From NCBI GenBank assembly GCA_029560455.1, contig JAKQKW010000222.1, positions 1 through 6,969 on the forward strand: a stretch of DNA of 6,969 bases, given 5' to 3'. Under the pieces are notes generated by a model. That model had not been told where the DNA came from, did not search any database, and saw only the letters and a list, made by a program, of their open reading frames with translations. Numbering within the stretch: position 1 is the stretch's first letter; every line of letters starts with the position of its first letter. The stretch comes from Candidatus Rifleibacteriota bacterium (GTDB lineage Bacteria > Riflebacteria > Ozemobacteria > Ozemobacterales > Ozemobacteraceae). The translations under genes and the position numbers were made by a program. Below, piece by piece: positions 1 through 5,796 of the stretch.

Positions 1-16
1 ATCAAGGAGACCCGTA

Positions 17-355
17 ATGAAAATCGCAATTCCGGTAACTGAAGGAACCCTCTGCACCCATTTTGGCCATTGCCAGCAGTTCTGCTTTTTCACTGTCAAC
101 GACAAAAATCAGATCACCAACAAAGAAATGCTGACGCCGCCACCACACGAACCCGGTGTTCTGCCCCGCTGGATCGCCGAACAGAAAGCGACCCTGATTC
201 TTGCCGGCGGCATGGGCCACCGAGCCCAGGAACTTTTTGTTCAGAATGGCATCAAGGTCATTACCGGCGTTCAGGGCGGCCAGACTCCAGAAACCGCCGT
301 TGAAGCATACCTGAATGGCACTCTGCAGACCGGTGCCAACGCCTGCTCACATTGA
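17..355 (+). CDS. NifX/NifB-like dinitrogenase iron-molybdenum cofactor family protein
   Basis: A 112-residue protein consisting of a single Nitro_FeMo-Co-type domain (COG1433/PF02579), about the usual length for stand-alone members. Seen in the sequence: the start MKIAIPVTEG, the HFGHC motif at residues 15-19, a PPPHEPGVLPRW stretch at 41-52, the AGGMGHRA turn at 63-70, and a C-terminal GANACSH ending in Cys and His. Known for the family: NifX, NafY and the NifB C-terminus bind FeMo-cofactor precursors. Small stand-alone members often sit beside Mrp/NBP35-type ATPases and need not relate to nitrogen fixation. No nif gene lies in this window. The protein is cytosolic, with no signal peptide. 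An AAGGAGA ribosome site at 4-10 sits six bases before the ATG and supports the start. Any upstream operon partner is outside the window, and a promoter-like element follows it. The family is confident; the substrate is unknown. Confidence 0.9.
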   Translation: MKIAIPVTEGTLCTHFGHCQQFCFFTVNDKNQITNKEMLTPPPHEPGVLPRWIAEQKATLILAGGMGHRAQELFVQNGIKVITGVQGGQTPETAVEAYLNGTLQTGANACSH

Positions 356-365
356 TTTTTGCGGG

Positions 366-394
366 TTGAATCACGTAAAAAAAATTGCTATACA
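366..394 (+). promoter_or_regulatory. Possible sigma70-type promoter of the ABC operon
   Basis: TTGAAT (366-371) and TATACA (389-394) are separated by 17 bases. An alternative -10, TACAAT (391-396), would give a 19-base spacer. Each hexamer matches the consensus only partly (4/6 and 4/6; the alternative -10 is 5/6). The position is sensible: just after the stop of the NifX-like gene and about 110 bases before the ATPase start. The region is AT-rich compared with its surroundings. This is a prediction only. Confidence 0.4.
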
Positions 395-411
395 ATATCT
401 GTAGCATTTAA

Positions 412-453
412 GCATACCGGCCGGCCGTAAAGAAATACGACAGGCCGGTGTGT
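412..453 (+). promoter_or_regulatory. Hairpin 1 in the leader of the ABC operon
   Basis: Bases 412-422 pair with 443-453 (11 pairs, two of them G-U, core ACCGGCC/GGCCGGT). After a 3x3 internal loop, 426-429 (CGTA) pair with 436-439 (TACG), closing a six-base loop. The left arm contains CCGGCCGGCC (417-426), so the right-arm GGCCGG could also pair in a shifted register with 421-426. Four T's lie at the 3' end (453-456), but the tract is too short for a good intrinsic terminator. It is more likely a leader structure downstream of the candidate promoter, although weak termination of the upstream gene cannot be excluded. Confidence 0.45.
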
Positions 454-463
454 TTTGCCAGAA

Positions 464-484
464 CAGCAAACCAGAGATTTGCTG
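464..484 (+). promoter_or_regulatory. Hairpin 2 in the leader of the ABC operon
   Basis: CAGCAAA (464-470) and TTTGCTG (478-484) form a perfect 7-base-pair stem with a seven-base loop. It lies between hairpin 1 and the AAAAGGA ribosome site (496-502) of the ATPase gene. The octamer TTTTGCCA occurs at 453-460 and again at 505-512, the second copy filling the gap between ribosome site and start codon. No known riboswitch class is recognised. Confidence 0.4.
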
Positions 485-511
485 CCATCCTGATCAAAAG
501 GAACTTTTGCC

Positions 512-1453
512 ATGAGCGAATTACTTTCTGCAGAGGAAATAACCAAGGTAATCGGCTGGTGGAAAAAGGAAACGATCGTTGACCGGGTTTCCGTAAATCT
601 GCATGCCGGCGAAATCATCGGGCTGCTTGGCCCAAACGGTGCCGGAAAAACCACGACCATGAAGATGATTCTTGGCTTGACCAGCATAACCTCCGGCAAA
701 GCAAGAATGTTCGGCAAACCCGTACCCACACCTGCGTCAAGAGCAGGCGCCGGGTTTCTGCCAGAAGCGATTCAGCACCCCGACCACCTTTCGGTCGAGG
801 AATATCTTAAATTTCATGCCAGACTCAGCGGCGTCAGTGACAGTGAAGTGAGCATCGAAGAACAGTTACGTCAGGTTGAAATGTTAGACCATCGCCACCG
901 GCTGTTAAAAGATTGCTCAAAAGGTATGCGGCAGCGTGCCGACATCGCCAGACTGCTGCTGCGAAAAGCCCGTCTTATTTTTCTTGACGAGCCGTTCAGC
1001 GGACTCGACCCATGTGGTCAGGTAATGCTGAAAAAGCTGTTACTGATGTTGAAGGAACAGCAGATCGGCATTCTCGTCAATTCACATGCGGCCGGCATTC
1101 TTGCCGATGTCTGCGACCGTGTCTGTATAATGAACAAAGGAAAAGTCGTTCTCAGCGATTCTCTCGAAGCACTTACCAGAACGCCGGAAACGATGGTAAT
1201 CGCACAATTTTCCGGGCATGAAGCAGCCGTAAAATTCGTCGAAGAAACAAGAACCGGCAAAGGCAAAGTTGTCGAAACAGACAGGGCTGAGTTCAGTTTT
1301 GCCGATTCAACCGGTCTGAATGAATTTCTGCAAAGGCTTATCAGTTCAGGCGGTCAGCTGATTGAAGTCACGCCGGTAAGGCTGACCCTCGATCAGTTGT
1401 TCGTTAAGGTTCTCGCCGGTCAGAAAAGCACCGCCGAAGGGGGGCTCACCTGA
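512..1453 (+). CDS. ABC transporter ATP-binding protein (ABC-2 exporter type)
   Basis: A 313-residue ATPase that would power the permease encoded next. Motifs seen: Walker A GPNGAGKT at 40-47, a GFLPEA stretch at 81-86 in the Q-loop area (Glu at 85 where many families have Gln), a signature CSKGMRQR at 135-142, Walker B LIFLDEP at 155-161, D-loop GLD at 164-166, and switch His 192 in NSH. The signature differs from LSGGQ: SKGM is common in the CcmA/NosF/NatA-like branch, but the leading Cys in place of Leu is unusual. Residues from about 225 to 313 form the C-terminal extension often found in this branch. The N-terminus is slightly odd, because residues 1-20 carry GWWKKE instead of the usual Phe/Tyr-Gly that stacks on the ATP base. 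AAAAGGA at 496-502 supports the ATG. The stop TGA shares its last A with the permease ATG (TGATG), so translation is probably coupled. The substrate cannot be deduced. Confidence 0.93.
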   Translation: MSELLSAEEITKVIGWWKKETIVDRVSVNLHAGEIIGLLGPNGAGKTTTMKMILGLTSITSGKARMFGKPVPTPASRAGAGFLPEAIQHPDHLSVEEYLKFHARLSGVSDSEVSIEEQLRQVEMLDHRHRLLKDCSKGMRQRADIARLLLRKARLIFLDEPFSGLDPCGQVMLKKLLLMLKEQQIGILVNSHAAGILADVCDRVCIMNKGKVVLSDSLEALTRTPETMVIAQFSGHEAAVKFVEETRTGKGKVVETDRAEFSFADSTGLNEFLQRLISSGGQLIEVTPVRLTLDQLFVKVLAGQKSTAEGGLT

Positions 1454-2226
1454 TGTTTTCACGTATCAGACTGATCATGTGGGATACCTTTCTCGACGTG
1501 GCCAGACACAAAATGCTGGCCGTACACCTCGTTTTCGTATGTATTGCAATTGGCCTGTTCAACCTTTTCGGGCATTTTTCGACAACCCCGAGCCTTGAAT
1601 ACCGGATGATTCAGGATGTCGGTCTGTCGATCATATCGCTGTTCGGCTTTCTCATCGCGTTGTTCATCGGCTCGACAACCCTGCGCGACGACATACAGCG
1701 CAAAACCATCTACGCGGTTCTAACCCTGCCCATGGGGCGCTGGGAACTCTACACCGGCAAATTTCTCGGAACCCTGCTGGCTGCAGTCGTTAATGTGCTG
1801 ATCATGCTCGGCATCCTCACCGGCCTGCTTTACATCAAATTCGGCATCATCTGGACCGGTTTTCAATGGGTGGCGCTGTTCATGCTGCTAGAATTCGCGA
1901 TCATGACCGGTATGGTTCTACTGTTTTCGCTCACAAACTCTCTGATAGTGTGCTTCTCACTGTCAATATTCTGCGTTTTGCTCGGCAACATGGCCGAACA
2001 CGTCAAACACCTCGCCTTCGAAGCCGATATTCCGTTGCTTTCGTTCGCCACCGACGTGGTTTACTGGCTGGTGCCGAACTTCGGCTATTTCAACATCAAG
2101 TATAAAATTCTCAAAGACCTGGCGGTTTCGCCTTCGTTCGCCATGTGGGCAATAGGCTATGCCGCCTGTTATCTTTTTTTCCTGCTGGTTGCAGGTTCCT
2201 GGGCGCTGAACAAAAAGGATCTGTGA
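1453..2226 (+). CDS. ABC-2 type permease (NosY-like membrane subunit)
   Basis: A 257-residue integral membrane protein with about six predicted transmembrane segments (near 22-41, 57-76, 105-128, 137-160, 161-180 and 230-250). The cytoplasmic stretch RDDIQRKT (78-85) followed by LPMGRWELYTGKFLG (92-106) is the hallmark coupling region of ABC-2 permeases of the NosY/NatB kind, with a charged segment, a short LP turn, then GK before the next helix. VPNFGYFNIK (207-216) lies in an extracytoplasmic or re-entrant segment before the last helix; similar PN-x-x-x-F motifs occur in this family. It pairs with the ATPase encoded immediately upstream, with a one-base overlap, to form a (2+2) transporter. 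Only one base separates it from the His-rich TPR gene, which suggests the three products work together. Family members move copper-related sulfur species, lipids, polysaccharide or peptides, so the cargo here is undefined. Confidence 0.9.
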   Translation: MFSRIRLIMWDTFLDVARHKMLAVHLVFVCIAIGLFNLFGHFSTTPSLEYRMIQDVGLSIISLFGFLIALFIGSTTLRDDIQRKTIYAVLTLPMGRWELYTGKFLGTLLAAVVNVLIMLGILTGLLYIKFGIIWTGFQWVALFMLLEFAIMTGMVLLFSLTNSLIVCFSLSIFCVLLGNMAEHVKHLAFEADIPLLSFATDVVYWLVPNFGYFNIKYKILKDLAVSPSFAMWAIGYAACYLFFLLVAGSWALNKKDL

Positions 2227-2227
2227 A

Positions 2228-3418
2228 ATGAAGCCAGACAAACATCTGCTGCTGCTGTTTGCAGCATTGATTCTTTCTGCGGTTTCGCAACACTTTTATG
2301 TCAGCCAGTACCGAATGGAAATGCGCATCGACCAGACCGCCAGCCGCGAACTGGCCCAGAAACAGGCAGGCGCCTATCTGCAGCAGAACCTTACAGAAAG
2401 CGCACCGCTGCACGAAGAACACGAAAAAGACGAGCATGAAAACGAGCACGCCGCTAACCACGTGCACTCTGATAGCCACGTGCATGAGCACACTCAGCCA
2501 CAGATTGCCGACGCAACAGATACCGTCAGCGCCTGTAGTTGTCAGACCTGTTCAGATGAGCACCATAAGCACGAGCATGATATTAAGAACGACCATGAAT
2601 GTGCGCATGAGCACACCACAGCCACAGAGACCGTAAAAACTGCAAAGCCAGTTACACTTGACGTTTCGGATGTTCCGGGCAACCGGCTTGAAATTGGCAA
2701 AAAAGCGACCGCCAGCATGCCGTTTTCTCTCTGCACCAACCCGAACTGCAAAAGCCACGGGCACGCACACACTCACGATGAGCATGCCGGTCACAACCAT
2801 GAGCAAGGGCATGACCACGAAGCACACAATCATGTAAATGGGCACGACCATGCAAGTCAGGACCCATCAGTCACCCCTGGCTTTGCTCTTCTGCTTCGCG
2901 AACTCGGGTTTGCCGAACTGGCTGCCAACCTGCTCTGGATACAGATGGATGCCGATTCACACCGCGGCCTCTGGCACCGGGTCGAAGTCGCGCTCGAACT
3001 GATTCCGGCGCTCGACCCGACTTTTATCGACGCTTATCTGCTGCGGTCTTTTCTGCTCGACGAATATATGAAAAAGCACGATGAAGCCCTGCAGATTCTT
3101 GAGAATGCAGCCAAGCAGGTGCCGAACCGTATCGAACTCTGGCAGCAGATCGGCATTTTCTGCCTGAATCATTCGGGCCGGCATGGGCCCAAACGGCGAT
3201 TAGAGAGAGCTCTCGAAGCTTTCAACATGATGTTCAGATTCTATGACCCGCCACCACAGACAACACGCCTGATTGCAGTAACCCTTGCCGCCATGGAACG
3301 CCGGGAAGAAGCCATTGCCGTATTGCAAAAATCAGCGGATGCAGCCGACCGCCCACCTGATCAGCAGCAGATCGATCGCGAAATGATCAGCCGCATCAGA
3401 TCAGGCGAAAAGTTCTGA
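2228..3418 (+). CDS. Membrane-anchored His/Cys-rich protein with C-terminal TPR-like domain
   Basis: A 396-residue protein with three parts. Residues 7-19 are a hydrophobic N-terminal anchor or signal after a short charged head, so the remainder probably lies outside the cytoplasm. Residues 62-208 are disordered and metal-ligand-rich: 29 histidines in three clusters (62-88, 112-129, 177-208), many as HxH or HxxH, plus Cys 103, 105 and 108 (CxCxxC), Cys 125, and Cys 169/174 (CTNPNC). Residues about 219-372 are helical and TPR-like, including LGFAELAANLLW, LIPALDPTFIDAYLL, an EALQILENAAKQVP helix pair, and a final MERREEAIAVLQKSAD repeat. A TPR protein directly after an ABC-2 permease is an arrangement I recall from other bacteria, but the His-rich insert is distinctive. 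Known: His/Cys-rich segments bind Zn, Ni, Cu or Co. Inference: a periplasmic metal-binding or metal-sensing partner of the transporter. There is no CxxCH, so it is not a c-type cytochrome. The start ATG lies one base after the permease stop. Confidence 0.8.
   Translation: MKPDKHLLLLFAALILSAVSQHFYVSQYRMEMRIDQTASRELAQKQAGAYLQQNLTESAPLHEEHEKDEHENEHAANHVHSDSHVHEHTQPQIADATDTVSACSCQTCSDEHHKHEHDIKNDHECAHEHTTATETVKTAKPVTLDVSDVPGNRLEIGKKATASMPFSLCTNPNCKSHGHAHTHDEHAGHNHEQGHDHEAHNHVNGHDHASQDPSVTPGFALLLRELGFAELAANLLWIQMDADSHRGLWHRVEVALELIPALDPTFIDAYLLRSFLLDEYMKKHDEALQILENAAKQVPNRIELWQQIGIFCLNHSGRHGPKRRLERALEAFNMMFRFYDPPPQTTRLIAVTLAAMERREEAIAVLQKSADAADRPPDQQQIDREMISRIRSGEKF
2411..2851 (+). repeat. Low-complexity His-rich coding tract
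   Basis: Codons 62-208 of the TPR protein are dominated by CAC/CAT with GAG/GAA/GAC and AAC. The tract is interrupted by a non-repetitive spacer (codons about 131-168) that divides it into blocks. A nine-base direct repeat CCACGTGCA occurs at 2458-2466 and 2476-2484, both copies in frame coding for HVH. The repeats are short and irregular, consistent with expansion of a ligand-rich linker and not with a mobile or CRISPR repeat. Confidence 0.6.
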
Positions 3419-3500
3419 TTTTTCACCAACCCCTGTTCTGAAAGATTTCAGCTTTATGCAGCGATCTACAATCATAAACTGGCAAACTGTGGTACATTTT

Positions 3501-3527
3501 TGTAACATTTGCTGATAAACTGACGTA
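3501..3527 (+). promoter_or_regulatory. ECF-type promoter ahead of the sigma factor gene
   Basis: TGTAAC (3501-3506) and CGTA (3524-3527) are separated by 17 bases. Established knowledge: ECF sigma promoters typically have an AAC-containing -35 and a CGT-type -10 at this distance; Bacillus SigW (TGAAAC, CGTA) and SigX (TGTAAC, CGAC) are textbook cases. Placed in the gap before an ECF sigma gene, this suggests autoregulation, with a 5' leader of about 55 bases. A TACA-N4-TGTA palindrome (3493-3504) overlaps the -35 and could be an operator, but it is short. Confidence 0.55.
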
Positions 3528-3570
3528 ATAACTTTATAGAGGGAAACCCTGATTCTGATTGCAGAAATGC

Positions 3571-3592
3571 AGGTTAAGCGCATGAACTGATG
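3571..3592 (+). promoter_or_regulatory. Sigma gene translation start with two-codon mini-ORF
   Basis: ATG AAC TGA at 3582-3590 is a two-codon reading frame whose stop shares its A with the sigma-factor ATG at 3590 (TGATG). The only plausible ribosome site, AGG at 3571-3573 (within AGGTTAAG), is eight bases from the mini-ORF ATG but sixteen from the sigma ATG. An in-frame TAA at 3575-3577 rules out an ATG, GTG or TTG start for the sigma gene upstream of 3590. Translation may therefore depend on re-initiation. Confidence 0.35.
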
Positions 3593-4138
3593 CAGAACGG
3601 CGAAAATCGCGACTGTAATGCCCTGATCGAGCTGGCCAAGAAGGGGCAGAAAAGCGCCTTCACCCAGCTGGTGAAGATGTATTACGGCACCGTGATGTAT
3701 TATCTTCTCGGCATGAACATCAAACATGCCGACGCCGAAGATGTCGCCCAGGAAGCGTTTATCAATGCTTTCCGCAAGATCGACCAGGTAAATACCTCGG
3801 GCAGTTTCACCGGCTGGCTGCTGCGAATTGCCCGTAACCAGTTCATTGACAAACTCAGACGCGAAAAGAAGCTCGATACCTCGGGCAGTCAATTCGAAAT
3901 TGCCGAAATTCCTGACGACAGAACTCCCGAAGCCCACGCAGTTTCAGCAGCCGGTGTAGAAAGCATCTTTGCCGACCTCAAACCGCGCGAACGCGTGATT
4001 CTCGAGCTGAGAGTCTTTCAGGGCATGCCTTTCTGCGAGCTCGCCGAAATCATGAGCATGACCGAAGGCAATGTGCGTCTGGTGTTCCATCGTCTGATCG
4101 CTAAATTGCGCGCCCGGTTCGAAGAGAAAGCTGGCTGA
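3590..4138 (+). CDS. ECF (extracytoplasmic function) RNA polymerase sigma factor
   Basis: A 182-residue sigma-70 family protein with only regions 2 and 4, the normal size and layout for an ECF factor. Region 2 spans about 23-93, with DAEDVAQEAFINAFRKID (48-65) as the core-binding 2.2 helix and SFTGWLLRIARNQFIDKLRR (72-91) as the 2.3/2.4 segment for -10 melting and recognition. A linker (94-122) leads to region 4 (about 123-178), where LKPRERVILELRVFQGMPF (130-148) precedes a helix-turn-helix (149-172) that would read the -35. It directs RNA polymerase to promoters for an envelope-type response and is presumably held inactive by the product of the next gene, which starts one base after its stop. 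An ECF-type promoter lies upstream. The ATG at 3590 is the furthest upstream conventional start in this frame. It resembles RpoE/SigW-like groups, but the exact ECF group cannot be assigned by eye. Confidence 0.94.
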   Translation: MQNGENRDCNALIELAKKGQKSAFTQLVKMYYGTVMYYLLGMNIKHADAEDVAQEAFINAFRKIDQVNTSGSFTGWLLRIARNQFIDKLRREKKLDTSGSQFEIAEIPDDRTPEAHAVSAAGVESIFADLKPRERVILELRVFQGMPFCELAEIMSMTEGNVRLVFHRLIAKLRARFEEKAG

Positions 4139-4139
4139 T

Positions 4140-4619
4140 ATGGCAGAAAAAGAATGCGAAAAAATTATCGACCAGGTCACAGATCCGAGAAATCTGAATG
4201 ACCAGTGCCGGCAGCACATCAAAGTCTGCAGTGAATGTGCTGCGGTAATCGCCTGCATGGTCTGGGCCAGAGCCAAGGGCTCGCCCACTGCCGACCTGAA
4301 GCCGTCGCAGGTATTCCTCGACCGGATCGATCAGTCGCTCAACAATCTGCCGACTGCTGGCACTCCAGGCATTTCCGGCGGGGGAAGCAACCTGCTGACC
4401 TGGGTGCTTGGCGTTGCCATAGCAGCCACCGTAACCTTTGGCATCGTCACCAGCCTGAACCGCGAATCAACCTCTGCACCTGCAGCCTCGACCGGCAAAA
4501 TTCTGCCCACTGCCGCTGAAGCAACAAATACGTCTGCCGAAGCCGAAAGTCGCGTGCTCGATGCACAACCGGCCGCCCCGACTCTGAAGTTTCCGTCTCC
4601 TGCCGATGATGTCGATTAG
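4140..4619 (+). CDS. Probable zinc-binding membrane anti-sigma factor
   Basis: A 159-residue single-pass membrane protein. The N-terminal cytoplasmic part has His26-x3-Cys30-x2-Cys33 with Cys6 and Cys23 upstream, matching the H-x3-C-x2-C core of ZAS-type anti-sigma factors (RsrA, ChrR, RskA-like), where a fourth ligand sits further N-terminal. Here the N-terminal ligand (Cys6) is closer than usual. Residues 85-106 form one transmembrane helix after a Gly-rich hinge (GISGGGSN). The outer tail (107-159) is Ala/Thr/Pro-rich and apparently disordered, with no recognisable sensor domain. Position directly after the ECF gene (one base between) strongly supports the role: it would bind and silence that sigma factor at the membrane until a signal releases it. 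The start ATG gives the full zinc motif. Its 3' end overlaps the next gene by 14 bases. The call rests on context, motif and topology together. Confidence 0.8.
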   Translation: MAEKECEKIIDQVTDPRNLNDQCRQHIKVCSECAAVIACMVWARAKGSPTADLKPSQVFLDRIDQSLNNLPTAGTPGISGGGSNLLTWVLGVAIAATVTFGIVTSLNRESTSAPAASTGKILPTAAEATNTSAEAESRVLDAQPAAPTLKFPSPADDVD

Positions 4620-5796
4620 GCGAAACAACGGCTCAGCCCTGCTGATTGTCATGGTCGTGGCCATCTCCCTGGGTGTTCTCGCACTCAGTTATTTCCGGGT
4701 GGCCCGCGAAAACCGCCACAGCGAAAAATGGTATGAGCTGCGCAATGCCGCAATCGAAGCAGCCAGAACCATTCACGAAGAAGCTTACGCGACGCTTCAC
4801 AAAGATCTGAAAAACCCGAAATCGCAGGCATTCTGGTTCATGCTCGGCGCCGTCAGCGGTGCCAGAAACGAACTGAAACTGCCGTTCGCCAGCCAGAACC
4901 TTGGCCGCATCATTCCCGATGGTTTTTCGTGCCGGCACAACTGTGAACTGAAGATAGTAAGTTTTAAAGCCGCTTCACCAGACGGGCGACCTTATTTCGG
5001 GCGCAACGAAGGGCACGGAATCGTCGCCATTCAGACAAAAGTTGAAATATTCGGCAATAGAGACCGGCAAAGACTTCCGGCGGCTCAATACTACCTCGAA
5101 ATACAACACGATTATCTGGTGGCATCGATGCTCAGCCCCGGTAGCGATGGCTCACCATTTAAAAACGCTCTGATGCTGCGCCAACAGCGGGAGCATGATG
5201 GAAAAAATGCCATTTCAGGCGACAACCTGCAGCTTCTTACTTATCAGACTGATGCCCCGCCGCTGCCGGAAAAGATCGAAAATATGCAGGTCTTCGACCG
5301 CTATGCTCTGTGGGCCAGAAAAGATATGACCTTTGAAGACCTTGTAAGACTGCGCATTATCGACCCACGCACCCGAACTCTTAATCTGAGCGGCATCAAT
5401 CACTGCCGCGGCACAATCAGGCTTGACGGGCAATGGCAGATTCGCGGCCAGGGCGTTCTGATTGCCGACAGTTTCGAAATCAACGACTCAATCAAAAAAA
5501 GCGAGGGCAGCGATCTCGCCATTCTTTACGCCCGCCGCGGAAAAATCAGGGTCAACACCGGCAATGAGATTCACGCTGCCCTGATAGCAATCAATCAGAG
5601 CGGCACTGGCACGGTCGAAGCAGCCAGACCCCTGAATCTAAACGGCATGATACTGGCCGACCAGCTGTTTTTTCAAAACTGGAGCCCGGATGAGCACATC
5701 ATCGTCTATGACCGCACCCTTGCAGAACCGGAAAAGGCTTACCAGATAAGCATTTCACGCTGGGTAAACTACCGGCGCAGCGGAGAAACCTCGTGA
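4606..5796 (+). CDS. PilX/GspK-like minor pilin-type protein
   Basis: A 396-residue protein with a short basic leader (IRRNNG) and a prepilin-like junction G9/S10 before a hydrophobic helix (ALLIVMVVAISLGVLALSYF, 11-30), followed by an amphipathic helix that continues the pilin stalk. There is no Glu at position +5 after the putative cleavage, a trait shared with GspK, the tip pseudopilin of type II secretion; PilX-type N-termini look similar. Residues about 257-355 are beta-rich, with alternating Gly and hydrophobic turns (NLSGINHCRGTIRLDG, GQGVLIADSF, NLNGMILAD), suggesting a short beta-solenoid like that found in some PilX-like proteins. The GspK helical insert is not evident. Cys109 and Cys113 (SCRHNC) could form a disulfide. 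Two ATGs (4606, 4609) are possible starts. Both lie inside the anti-sigma gene, so translation is probably coupled. Its stop overlaps the next gene by four bases. Assignment to a type IV pilus or a type II system is undecided. Confidence 0.75.
   Translation: MMSIRRNNGSALLIVMVVAISLGVLALSYFRVARENRHSEKWYELRNAAIEAARTIHEEAYATLHKDLKNPKSQAFWFMLGAVSGARNELKLPFASQNLGRIIPDGFSCRHNCELKIVSFKAASPDGRPYFGRNEGHGIVAIQTKVEIFGNRDRQRLPAAQYYLEIQHDYLVASMLSPGSDGSPFKNALMLRQQREHDGKNAISGDNLQLLTYQTDAPPLPEKIENMQVFDRYALWARKDMTFEDLVRLRIIDPRTRTLNLSGINHCRGTIRLDGQWQIRGQGVLIADSFEINDSIKKSEGSDLAILYARRGKIRVNTGNEIHAALIAINQSGTGTVEAARPLNLNGMILADQLFFQNWSPDEHIIVYDRTLAEPEKAYQISISRWVNYRRSGETS
5782..5785 (+). promoter_or_regulatory. Ribosome binding site that fixes a GTG start
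   Basis: GGAG lies seven bases before the GTG at 5793 and inside the end of the preceding gene. It supports the GTG as the start of the pseudopilin gene. The GTG forms a GTGA overlap with the upstream stop and yields an 11-residue prepilin leader of normal length ending in Gly. Confidence 0.65.

Noticed and set aside
412..456. Hairpin 1 as an intrinsic terminator for the NifX-like gene
   Set aside because: The stem is GC-rich but followed by only four T's interrupted upstream by G's, and it lies downstream of a promoter-like element. A leader role seems more likely, though termination is not excluded.
388..729. 113-codon minus-strand open frame over the ABC leader and ATPase start
   Set aside because: It covers the Walker A coding region antisense and has no recognisable product.
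2111..2491. 126-codon open frame on the minus strand over the permease/TPR junction
   Set aside because: It is antisense to two well-supported genes; its hydrophobic composition mirrors His/Glu-rich codons read backwards, and there is no ribosome site or known motif.
2411..2851. Possible CRISPR-like or tandem repeat array
   Set aside because: The repetition is at amino-acid level (His/Glu codons) inside one intact reading frame; units are irregular and there are no unique spacers of constant length.
3438..3451. CTGAAA-GA-TTTCAG inverted repeat as a terminator of the ABC operon
   Set aside because: The stem is AT-rich, the loop is only two bases and no T-tract follows, so it does not look like an intrinsic terminator. 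No other convincing terminator was found in this gap.
3540..3550. AGGG-AAA-CCCT mini hairpin in the sigma leader
   Set aside because: It is only four base pairs with a three-base loop, too small to claim a regulatory role.
3401..3937. 178-codon open frame on the minus strand across the sigma factor gene
   Set aside because: It lies antisense to a clear ECF sigma factor and its promoter gap, its translation shows no recognisable domain, and the plus-strand gene explains the open frame through codon bias.
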